Shown piece after piece: positions 1 through 5,387 of a DNA stretch of 5,450 nt. Source of the DNA: Candidatus Gastranaerophilales bacterium (lineage in GTDB: Bacteria; Cyanobacteriota; Vampirovibrionia; Gastranaerophilales; Gastranaerophilaceae); assembly GCA_905235825.1 (NCBI GenBank), contig CAJONH010000053.1:1-5450 (forward strand), given 5' to 3'. The notes under the pieces were generated by a model. It had not been told where the DNA came from, ran no database searches, and saw nothing but the letters and a program-made list of their open reading frames with translations. Each line of letters begins with the position of its first letter. Positions within the stretch are counted from its first letter, which is position 1. The translations under genes were made by a program, and so were the position numbers.

Positions 1-32
1 CGAAATTTGGGAGTGGTGACTTTAAAAAGTGA
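1..32 (+). CDS. possible C-terminal end of an upstream gene (frame unresolved)
   Basis: The window opens inside something that may be the 3' end of a plus-strand gene convergent with csaB. Three frames are possible. One reads KFGSGDFKK and stops at TGA 30-32, directly before repeat copy 1. One ends EIWEW at TGA 17-19. One stays open through the whole repeat and stops at TAA 85-87, giving a tail ending in AAECETRLD. The 30-32 stop is preferred because its codons are slightly more purine-first and because the repeat then lies just outside the gene. This is a weak preference. No domain can be recognised in so few residues, and the stretch may be non-coding. Confidence 0.22.
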   Translation, partial: KFGSGDFKK

Positions 33-69
33 GCACTTTGCCGGCGGGGTTGACACGGCGGCAGAGTGC
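24..69 (-). terminator. possible intrinsic terminator of the kinase-csaB operon, formed by repeat copy 1
   Basis: Read on the minus strand, the csaB stop is followed after about 15 bases by the GC-rich stem of repeat copy 1, then by TCACTTTTTAAAG, whose five T residues correspond to plus positions 24-28. A strong stem followed by a T-run fits an intrinsic terminator, although three bases separate the stem from the T-run. If an upstream plus-strand gene does end here, the hairpin would lie between two convergent genes, where a terminator is expected. Confidence 0.4.
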
Positions 70-84
70 GAAACCAGATTAGAT
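32..84 (+). repeat. GC-rich palindromic repeat, copy 1 (short form)
   Basis: The first 22 bases (32-53) match 2185-2206 with one mismatch (T50 against C2203). The last 19 (66-84) match 2259-2277 with two mismatches. The middle is different and about 40 bases shorter than in copy 2. Positions 33-46 pair with 56-69 in a 14-bp stem with one G-G mismatch, one T-G wobble and a 9-base loop. The stem-loop is about 70% GC in AT-rich surroundings. Conserved ends around a variable centre suggest a dispersed repeat family, either REP-like or a non-autonomous mobile element. The 3' end touches the stop codon of csaB. A genome-wide search with the two conserved ends would show whether it is multi-copy. 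Confidence 0.75.
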
Positions 85-1103
85 TAATTTATATATTTTA
101 ACAGATTTGTAAAATTATATTTTCTGTTATATATTTTTGTTTCATCATATTTAATATCAGAATTTATAAATGTTCTAAATTTTTCATCCATATCGTTTTC
201 CGAGTTTATACATATTAAATCGAAATCGTTTGCAAGTGATTGAACTTTTATATCATAATTGACCGGTAAAAGTTTTACTCCCGATTTAACGGAAACTAAA
301 CAGGCATGATATCTCATTGCTATTATTGCTTCGCAAGAAGATATATCTTCCGTAACTTTGATGTTTGATGTATTTTCAATAATTTTTACATTTATTTCCG
401 GATTTATGTCATTTAATACATTTTTTAACTTTTTACAAACTTCTAAATCTATTTTATTTTGCAATGATAAAATTAAAATTTCCTTATCCGAATAATACTT
501 ATTGATATTAAGAGCAAGTTTATTTATAAAAACATCTGTAATCATGGGAAATTTTCTCAATTGAACACCTATTTTCCCTATATTTACAGTTTTATTAACA
601 TTTATATTCCAAACAGGGTCAAAACATTTTTCTGCATTTTTTATTCCGTTATCAAACAGTAAATTTAAACTGTTTTCATCACGTACACTAATATATAAAG
701 CATGTTTTAAAAACATAATTGTTAATTTTTTTAAAAGAGCATTATTAATTGGACCTATGCCCTGAGCAAATATAATAACTTTTTTTCGGAAAAAAAATGC
801 GGTAAAAAATACCATAAGATAATAAATAAGACTTTTAATACTTGTTTTATCCTGCAAAAGACTTCCTCCGCCTGATATTAAATAACTGCATTTAAAAATC
901 GAGAATACAACAGAGAAAGGATTAAATGTATTAACACTTTTTACATTAAATGTTTCTGCCGTTTTTTTCGGGTTAACCGAAAAAACCGTAATATTTGACA
1001 AATTAATATACGTTTTTAAATTATCAATAAGAATTTTTAAAACAGTTTCGTCGCCAAAATTATCAAACCCGTAGTAACCGGATATACAGATTTTTTTAGT
1101 CAT
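84..1103 (-). CDS. csaB: CsaB-type polysaccharide pyruvyl transferase
   Basis: This 339-residue protein fits the polysaccharide pyruvyl transferase family (PF04230) in length and motif order. It shows GYYGFDNFGDE (9-19), SGGGSLLQD (77-85), FAQGIGP (112-118), SVRDENS (139-145), a DP pair (162-163) and MRYHA (263-267). R264 and H266 correspond to the Arg-x-His motif important in characterised pyruvyl transferases. The family moves the enolpyruvyl group of phosphoenolpyruvate onto a sugar, forming a ketal. CsaB pyruvylates wall-linked polysaccharide so that S-layer-homology proteins can bind. The hydrophobic patch at 91-113 is probably part of the Rossmann-like core rather than a membrane anchor. 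The ATG at 1101-1103 has an AAAGG ribosome-binding site five bases upstream. The gene overlaps the end of the kinase gene by 8 bases, so the two are probably co-transcribed and translationally coupled. The family is firm; the acceptor polymer is inferred. Confidence 0.9.
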   Translation of the reverse strand: MTKKICISGYYGFDNFGDETVLKILIDNLKTYINLSNITVFSVNPKKTAETFNVKSVNTFNPFSVVFSIFKCSYLISGGGSLLQDKTSIKSLIYYLMVFFTAFFFRKKVIIFAQGIGPINNALLKKLTIMFLKHALYISVRDENSLNLLFDNGIKNAEKCFDPVWNINVNKTVNIGKIGVQLRKFPMITDVFINKLALNINKYYSDKEILILSLQNKIDLEVCKKLKNVLNDINPEINVKIIENTSNIKVTEDISSCEAIIAMRYHACLVSVKSGVKLLPVNYDIKVQSLANDFDLICINSENDMDEKFRTFINSDIKYDETKIYNRKYNFTNLLKYIN

Positions 1104-2043
1104 ATTGACCTTTAAAAATTCTATAAACTTCCTCTCCCGATGGAATGGATTTTATTGCACCGAATTTTTGAACCTGTAAACCTGCAACAATAGAACCTAA
1201 ATTAACTGCTTTATAAGGCGGCATACCGGAAACAATTCCGTGTAAAACTCCGCCGTTAAAAGCATCACCGGCACCGGTATTATCAACTATTCTGTCATTA
1301 TAATATTGAACAAAACTTATATTTCCCTGATAACCTACGTAATATCCTTTTTCCTCCGAGGATTTGATTATAACGGTACTTATTCCTTTATCCCAAAGAT
1401 ATTTTATTTGATTATCAACCGATGTAAATTCAAAAATAACGGGAGCATCATTCTTTGCATTTATAAATATAATATCTATAAAATCGGAAATTTCTTCAAA
1501 TGATTCGAGAGCTTCTTCTTCCGTCCATATTAAAGGTGTAAAATTAGGGTCATAAGCAGTTAAAACATTATTTTCTCTTGCTGTTTCAAACGCATATTTA
1601 ACAGCTTCCCTTGCAGATATTGAAAGCGATTGAGTTATTCCCGTAGAATATAATAATGAAGAATTAAGAATATATTCAGGCGAAATATCTTCAATAGAAA
1701 GTCCGGTGGCTGCTGTTTTCTTACGATAATATGCAAACTCTTTTGTACTGCAATCCTGCACTTTAGAAACCATATAAAGACCGTTAATGCCTTTTACCGG
1801 TTTAACCTGCGATATATCCAGTCCTTCAGAAATCCAGCTTTGAGTTAAATAATCCTGAAAGCAATCAGTACCTATACGGGAGATAAAACCTGTTTTAGAA
1901 CCTAAACGCAATGCAGCAACAGCTGTAGCAAGAGTATCCCCGCCGTAATATTTATCCAGACTTTTGGCATTTGTAAGACTTTCACTTGTAGAAAGCTCTA
2001 TTAAACTTTCACCAATAGCTATAATATCTTGTTTTTCCGTCAT
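1096..2043 (-). CDS. kdgK: PfkB-family sugar kinase, probably 2-dehydro-3-deoxygluconokinase-like
   Basis: The 315-residue protein starts MTEKQDIIAIGES and has the usual length of ribokinase/PfkB kinases. Visible motifs are IGES (10-13), GGDTLAT (34-40), GLYMV (88-92), YYRKKTAA (105-112), DPNFTPLIW (165-173) and DNTGAGDAF (254-262), where D260 is the expected catalytic base next to the anion hole. The GGDTL, GLY, YYR and D-N-P-LW pattern resembles E. coli KdgK, which phosphorylates 2-keto-3-deoxygluconate with ATP. Fructokinase or another sugar-acid kinase remains possible. The frame stays open upstream to an ATG at 2145, but the added 34 residues are low-complexity (YKYNF, DYFYFFCYPF) and read through AT-rich leader. 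The start at 2041-2043 fits the family and has AAGAAG seven bases upstream. It is the first gene of the operon with csaB. Family call firm, substrate moderate. Confidence 0.88.
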   Translation of the reverse strand: MTEKQDIIAIGESLIELSTSESLTNAKSLDKYYGGDTLATAVAALRLGSKTGFISRIGTDCFQDYLTQSWISEGLDISQVKPVKGINGLYMVSKVQDCSTKEFAYYRKKTAATGLSIEDISPEYILNSSLLYSTGITQSLSISAREAVKYAFETARENNVLTAYDPNFTPLIWTEEEALESFEEISDFIDIIFINAKNDAPVIFEFTSVDNQIKYLWDKGISTVIIKSSEEKGYYVGYQGNISFVQYYNDRIVDNTGAGDAFNGGVLHGIVSGMPPYKAVNLGSIVAGLQVQKFGAIKSIPSGEEVYRIFKGQYD

Positions 2044-2121
2044 AGTAATTCTTCTTTTTTTGAAGTTTACCGAAAAAGGATAACAAAAAAAATAAAAATA
2101 ATCAACTGATATTGTTCGAAA

Positions 2122-2127
2122 ATTATA
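2122..2127 (-). promoter_or_regulatory. candidate -10 box for the kinase-csaB operon
   Basis: The minus strand reads a perfect TATAAT here, 78 bases upstream of the kinase start, implying a leader of about 70 bases. No good -35 box lies 16-18 bases upstream (CAGATT at best). Perfect -10 matches arise easily by chance in DNA this AT-rich, so this is tentative. Confidence 0.3.
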
Positions 2128-2161
2128 TTTATAATTTTTCCGCAAAATCTGATTTTTATTG

Positions 2162-2167
2162 TATAAT
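2162..2167 (+). promoter_or_regulatory. candidate -10 box for the nrnA operon
   Basis: A perfect TATAAT lies just upstream of repeat copy 2. A weak -35 (TCCGCA, three of six matches) sits 17 bases upstream. Transcription would start near 2174, so the nrnA message would carry the whole repeat as a structured leader of about 110 bases. It stands back-to-back with the minus-strand TATAAT at 2122-2127. Confidence 0.35.
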
Positions 2168-2184
2168 TTATTAAGAGAAAAATA

Positions 2185-2277
2185 AGCACTTTGCCGGCGG
2201 GGCTGAGCGAAATTCCGTAAGGCTGAAAAGCCGGAAAGCGAACGGAAAAAGCCGGCAAGTGCAAAACCGGATTAGAT
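2185..2277 (+). repeat. GC-rich palindromic repeat, copy 2 (long form)
   Basis: It shares its 22-base head and 19-base tail with copy 1 but has a longer centre. Positions 2186-2198 pair with 2251-2262 in a 12-bp stem with one bulged T. Inside, TTCCG 2213-2217 can pair with CGGAA 2243-2247, and GGCT 2221-2224 with AGCC 2229-2232 across a GAAA loop, giving a nested three-tier fold. On the minus strand the outer stem is followed by TTATTTTTCTC, terminator-like, as in copy 1. It fills most of the gap between the candidate nrnA promoter and the nrnA start. It has no plausible start codon of its own. Its mobility and function are unknown. Confidence 0.78.
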
Positions 2278-2283
2278 GTAAGT

Positions 2284-3261
2284 ATGAATAAATTATATTT
2301 GGAACTTAAAAATAAAATAGAAAAGGCGGAAAGTATAATTGTATTTTCGCACGTGAGTCCTGACGGTGATACATTAGGCTCAAATCTTGCAATAAGTTTA
2401 ATGATTGAAAAGTGTTTTAATAAAAAAGTTGATTCTGTTTATGCAGGTTCACTTCCTGCACTTTATAATTATCTGCCTGATTTTGGACGATTTAAGGATG
2501 TACAAACAATTAATCCCGATACAAAATATGATTTGGCTATTGCCGTGGACGTTGCCTCTAAAGATAGAATGGTTTCGGGAACCGTTATTTTTGATAATGC
2601 AAAAACAAAAGTTAATATTGACCACCATAAAACAAATATAGGATATGGCGATATAAATATTGTGGATGGTGAAGCAGCCTGTGTGGGCATACTTTTATAT
2701 AAAATTTTTTCACGGTGGGAATATAAAATTCCTTTAGATGTTGCAAGATGTATATATACTTCATTACTTACCGATACAGGCGGTTTCAGATATGATAATA
2801 CAGGTGTTGAATGCTTCAATTTGGCAGCAGAACTTGTTAAACTCGGTGTATCACCAATGGAAGAATATAGAGCCTGCTACGAAACTAAACCTCAGTCAAT
2901 GGTTCAGTTTCAGGCTTATATAGTTTCTAATTCACTCTTTTTTAATAACGGAAAAATCGCTTTCGCTAAAATTACAAGAAGCGATATGAGTAAATTTGAT
3001 GCTAATGATGAATATACCGAAGGAATAGTTGAAGTATTACGTACATCAAAAAATGTTGAAATTGCAGCTATTTTAAAAGAAACAAAAGAAGGCTGGACAA
3101 AAGTAAGTTTAAGAAGTAAAAATATAAATATAATTCCTGTTGCACTGGAATTCGGCGGAGGCGGGCATACTTTTGCAGCAGGTTGTACAATTAAAAAACC
3201 CATTCCTATTGCATTTGATAAATTGTTAAAACGTGTTCAAAGTGAAATACAAGCAGAATGA
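2284..3261 (+). CDS. nrnA: DHH/DHHA1 phosphoesterase, NrnA-like nanoRNase / pAp phosphatase
   Basis: The protein has 325 residues, normal for bifunctional oligoribonuclease/pAp phosphatase NrnA. The N-terminal DHH domain shows the metal-binding motif HVSPDGD (23-29), D89 in AVDVA, DHH at 113-115 and DTGGFRY (164-170). The C-terminal DHHA1 domain carries GGGGHTFAAG (291-300), which binds the substrate. Such cytoplasmic, Mn-dependent enzymes degrade two- to five-base RNA fragments to mononucleotides and remove the 3' phosphate of pAp; some members act on cyclic-dinucleotide products (pApA, pGpG). The start MNKLYLELKN gives the usual distance to the first motif, but no good ribosome-binding site precedes it: the nearest candidate, GGA 2269-2271 in the repeat tail, is 12 bases away. 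The gene ends in an ATGA overlap with the next gene and is probably first in a three-gene operon. All catalytic motifs appear intact; exact substrate is inferred. Confidence 0.92.
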   Translation: MNKLYLELKNKIEKAESIIVFSHVSPDGDTLGSNLAISLMIEKCFNKKVDSVYAGSLPALYNYLPDFGRFKDVQTINPDTKYDLAIAVDVASKDRMVSGTVIFDNAKTKVNIDHHKTNIGYGDINIVDGEAACVGILLYKIFSRWEYKIPLDVARCIYTSLLTDTGGFRYDNTGVECFNLAAELVKLGVSPMEEYRACYETKPQSMVQFQAYIVSNSLFFNNGKIAFAKITRSDMSKFDANDEYTEGIVEVLRTSKNVEIAAILKETKEGWTKVSLRSKNINIIPVALEFGGGGHTFAAGCTIKKPIPIAFDKLLKRVQSEIQAE

Positions 3262-4109
3262 GAAAATACATTGAAAATTTAATAAATAAAATCATTGTAT
3301 TGGATTTCTTCGGAGTTGCCGCTGAAATGGCTTTTTGGTTCATTTTGGGGTTATTTCCTTCTTTGTTGTTTTTAACTTCTCTTTTTGCATGGATGGGTAA
3401 AAAAACTTTAATTCTTCCTATTCTTGATTTTATACAAAATATTGCACCAAAAGATGTTGCAAATTTAATTCTAAATGCGTTAAATGAAGCTATGATTTTT
3501 AAACAGGGAACATTTGTTGCAGTCTTTGGTTTATGTGTAACAATCGCACTCAGTGCAAATGCTATTGCAGTTATTATCAAAGGTTTAAATAGAGCTTATG
3601 CTATCGAAGAAACAAGAAGTTTCATTTATACAAGAATTTTATCCGTTTTGATGGTATTTGTAAATTCATTTCTTTTATTTTTGGCTGTAAATTTTATCGT
3701 TTTAGGAAAAGTTATTTTAAATTTCTTAATTGAATATACGGCACTTTCTCAGATGTCAATAGATATTATTGCAATTGTAAGATGGCCTGTATCTTGTTTG
3801 GCTCTTGCTTTTAGTGCTTATGCAAATTATTTGATTTTACCTGATATAAAAAAACAGGATAAATTAAGAGTAGCAAGCGTAATTCCCGGAACTATATTTT
3901 TCAGTATATTTTGGATGATTGGCTCATGGTGTTTTTCTATATATTTAAGTAATTTAAATGCCTATAACAAAATATACGGAACAATCGGTGCTTTTGCCAT
4001 ATTAATGGTATGGCTTTATTATACTTCTCTAATTTTACTGGTCGGAGGAGAAATAAATTCACGTATGTATGATTATCTAAAAAATAAAAAAGAAAAGACC
4101 TTATCATGA
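3258..4109 (+). CDS. yihY: YihY/virulence factor BrkB family inner-membrane protein
   Basis: The 283-residue protein is highly hydrophobic, with about six membrane segments near residues 18-46, 84-108, 125-158, 168-194, 205-228 and 240-264. Family features are AAEMAFWFILGLFPS (21-35), GLNRAYAIEETR (109-120), SVIPG (207-211), the YLSNLNAYNKIYGTIGA stretch (229-245) and LVGGEINSR at 261-269. This matches the YihY/UPF0761 (BrkB) family of six-helix membrane proteins, whose molecular function is not settled; a transporter role has been proposed, and the old name RNase BN for an E. coli member was a misassignment. The charged, lysine-rich C-terminus (274-280) is probably cytoplasmic. The ATG overlaps the nrnA stop in ATGA and has only a weak AAGCAGA upstream, so translation probably depends on coupling to nrnA. 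The family is firm; the role is unknown. Confidence 0.9.
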   Translation: MRKYIENLINKIIVLDFFGVAAEMAFWFILGLFPSLLFLTSLFAWMGKKTLILPILDFIQNIAPKDVANLILNALNEAMIFKQGTFVAVFGLCVTIALSANAIAVIIKGLNRAYAIEETRSFIYTRILSVLMVFVNSFLLFLAVNFIVLGKVILNFLIEYTALSQMSIDIIAIVRWPVSCLALAFSAYANYLILPDIKKQDKLRVASVIPGTIFFSIFWMIGSWCFSIYLSNLNAYNKIYGTIGAFAILMVWLYYTSLILLVGGEINSRMYDYLKNKKEKTLS

Positions 4110-4876
4110 AAAAAATCTTATGCCTTATAATAATGAGCCTTTTGTTATTAACGGCCTGCACTAAAAAAGAAAAAGAAAATACTTTAGATAAAATTATAAA
4201 TCGTAATTTAATTATAGCCGGTGTTAAACAGGATGCAGGTCCTTTCGGTCATATAAACGAAAAAGGACAGTACGACGGATTTGATATAGATGTAGCAAAA
4301 TATATTGCAAATAAACTAACAGGCAGTGAAAAAAATATAAAATTTGTTCCCGTAACATCAAATACAAGAATAGAAGCAGTTACATCAGGTGAAGTTGATA
4401 TGATAATTGCAACGATGTCAAATACCGAATCAAGAAGATATATAATTGATTTTTCTATTCCTTACTATACGGCAGGACAAACAGCTGTTGTAAAAAATAA
4501 AAGTAAAATATATTCGTTTGCAGATTTAAAAGATAAAACCACAATTGTTGTTATGGGTTCGACTTCAGAACAAAATTTACGCCGTGTTATTCCTACTGCA
4601 AGAATTGTAGGTTATTCAACATATAAAGAGGCATTCCAAGCATTAAAAGACGGTAAAGGGGATGCTCTCAGCAGTGATGATACAATAATATCCGGATTTA
4701 TTGCTAAAAATAAAGGTTTTAGAGTTCTAAAAGGCAGAATATCTGCAGAACATTATTCCATAGGTATAAAACAAACCGATGATAAACTTTTGAAAGAAAC
4801 ACTCGATTCAATTATAACAGGAATGAAAAATAACGGAACATTAAAAGAATTAAAGAAAAAATGGTCTTTAGTATAG
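4106..4876 (+). CDS. polar amino acid-binding lipoprotein (SBP_bac_3 family)
   Basis: The 256-residue protein has a lipoprotein signal peptide: MKK, a hydrophobic core, and the lipobox LTAC with lipidated Cys18. The mature part fits the family 3 solute-binding fold (PF00497): GFDIDVAKYIANKL (58-71), VPVTSNTRIEAVTSGEVDMI (81-100), ATMSNTESRRYIIDFSIPYY (102-121), the hinge region VVMGSTSEQN (148-157), and GDALSSDD (185-192), where D191 probably contacts the ligand amino group. It ends LKELKKKWSLV, typical of the family. R110 is the expected carboxylate-binding arginine. The pattern resembles glutamate/aspartate/glutamine binders such as Campylobacter PEB1a. It should be tethered outside the inner membrane and deliver ligand to an ABC importer, yet no permease or ATPase gene lies within the window downstream, where a convergent gene follows. 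It overlaps the yihY stop by ATGA. Family firm, ligand inferred. Confidence 0.9.
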   Translation: MKKILCLIIMSLLLLTACTKKEKENTLDKIINRNLIIAGVKQDAGPFGHINEKGQYDGFDIDVAKYIANKLTGSEKNIKFVPVTSNTRIEAVTSGEVDMIIATMSNTESRRYIIDFSIPYYTAGQTAVVKNKSKIYSFADLKDKTTIVVMGSTSEQNLRRVIPTARIVGYSTYKEAFQALKDGKGDALSSDDTIISGFIAKNKGFRVLKGRISAEHYSIGIKQTDDKLLKETLDSIITGMKNNGTLKELKKKWSLV

Positions 4877-4909
4877 TTAATCTTTTCCACTCTTTATTTG
4901 TAACTGCAT

Positions 4910-5155
4910 TTATTTAACGACGGCAGTTTCACGTTTACTCATTTGAAGTATGGCATTTTGCATTGATGTATTCATCATATAATTCCAAAATACCTGTTGA
5001 TTACTTTTTTCTCGGGCATCCTCTTTTATAATATCCCGTGATGATGATTGACAATACATCTCTTTATAACGTGCATCAATTGTTATGGTTTTGGGTTTTA
5101 CTTCATTGTTACCATTATACAACTTGTTTGGCTGCGTAAAAAAACCGTTAGTCAT
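4910..5155 (-). CDS. small hypothetical protein, 81 residues
   Basis: I do not recognise this protein. It is hydrophilic, with no signal peptide or membrane segment and a single cysteine (C35). The N-terminal half is polar, possibly disordered (NKLYNGNNEVKPK at 10-22). The C-terminal part from about residue 41 to 75 looks helical, with a methionine-rich amphipathic stretch (FWNYMMNTSMQNAILQMSKR, 56-75) that could mediate oligomerisation or binding. The case for a real gene is the ribosome-binding site: AAAAGGGG lies six bases upstream of the ATG, the strongest in the window. It is convergent with the binding-protein gene, with 33 bases between the two stops and no visible terminator hairpin there. 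A family-level homologue search would decide whether it is conserved. Confidence 0.6.
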   Translation of the reverse strand: MTNGFFTQPNKLYNGNNEVKPKTITIDARYKEMYCQSSSRDIIKEDAREKSNQQVFWNYMMNTSMQNAILQMSKRETAVVK

Positions 5156-5161
5156 TTTTAT

Positions 5162-5169
5162 CCCCTTTT
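5162..5169 (-). promoter_or_regulatory. strong ribosome-binding site of the 81-residue gene
   Basis: The minus strand reads AAAAGGGG followed by ATAAAA and the ATG at 5153-5155. The six-base spacing is close to ideal, and the match is better than that of any other gene in the window. It is the main support for the small gene and fixes its start. Confidence 0.55.
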
Positions 5170-5209
5170 CTCTCTAATAAATAAAATCAAGACTAATTTA
5201 ACTGATTTA

Positions 5210-5235
5210 GATATGTTTAACTTTTAAACATTATC
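5210..5235. repeat. AT-rich inverted repeat upstream of the 81-residue gene
   Basis: GATATGTTTAA (5210-5220) faces TTAAACATTATC (5224-5235) across a three-base loop (CTT). The pairing is 11 bp with one bulged A. It lies 55-80 bases upstream of the small gene's start, between that start and the candidate -10 box at 5257-5262, so it could be a repressor operator or a hairpin in the leader. No T-run on either side suggests a terminator. Confidence 0.5.
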
Positions 5236-5256
5236 TGTAAATTCCCTATAAGTATG

Positions 5257-5262
5257 ATTATA
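5257..5262 (-). promoter_or_regulatory. candidate -10 box for the 81-residue gene
   Basis: The minus strand reads TATAAT, with a weak -35 (TATACG, three of six matches) 17 bases upstream. The predicted leader is about 95 bases and would contain the palindrome at 5210-5235. AT-richness makes chance matches likely. Confidence 0.28.
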
Positions 5263-5378
5263 TTGTTTGTTATATCTCTCGTATATATAAAGTATTTAAA
5301 ATTTAAAATATTGCCTTTTTTGTATATATCTTTGCAATAAAAGTTAACATGCTAAAGTACTATGCAGAATTAATCGTA

Positions 5379-5387
5379 TGCTATAAT
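5379..5387 (+). promoter_or_regulatory. candidate extended -10 promoter pointing out of the window
   Basis: TGCTATAAT is a full extended -10 motif (TGn plus TATAAT). No recognisable -35 accompanies it, which extended -10 promoters can tolerate. Transcription would start near 5394 and run rightward towards a gene or RNA beyond 5450. No convincing start codon with a ribosome-binding site follows within the window. Confidence 0.3.

Noticed and set aside
40..87. Possible KdsB-like C-terminus (GVDT motif) in the frame through repeat copy 1
   Set aside because: Only four residues recall that family, and they fall inside the repeat, so the resemblance is probably chance.
2044..2145. 34-residue N-terminal extension of the kinase from an ATG at 2145
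   Set aside because: The extension is low-complexity aromatic and basic sequence that reads AT-rich leader. It makes the protein longer than its family, and the internal ATG at 2041-2043 starts just before the conserved IGES segment.
2067..2264. Minus-strand open frame through repeat copy 2
   Set aside because: Its N-terminal half is the translated palindrome and the rest is AT-rich leader ending in hydrophobic low-complexity sequence; no ribosome-binding site or domain is visible.
2227..2283. In-frame upstream extension of nrnA into the repeat
   Set aside because: The frame is open back to a TGA at 2224-2226 but contains no ATG, GTG or TTG start before 2284, and the family usually starts about 20 residues before the first motif.
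2469..3580. Minus-strand open frames of 95-124 residues opposite nrnA and yihY
   Set aside because: They lie antisense to genes with intact family motifs, have no family features of their own, and arise from codon-position bias.
4877..4909. Terminator between the binding-protein gene and the convergent small gene
   Set aside because: Only a five-base stem with a 21-base loop (AGTTA and TAACT) can be drawn, with no following T-run.
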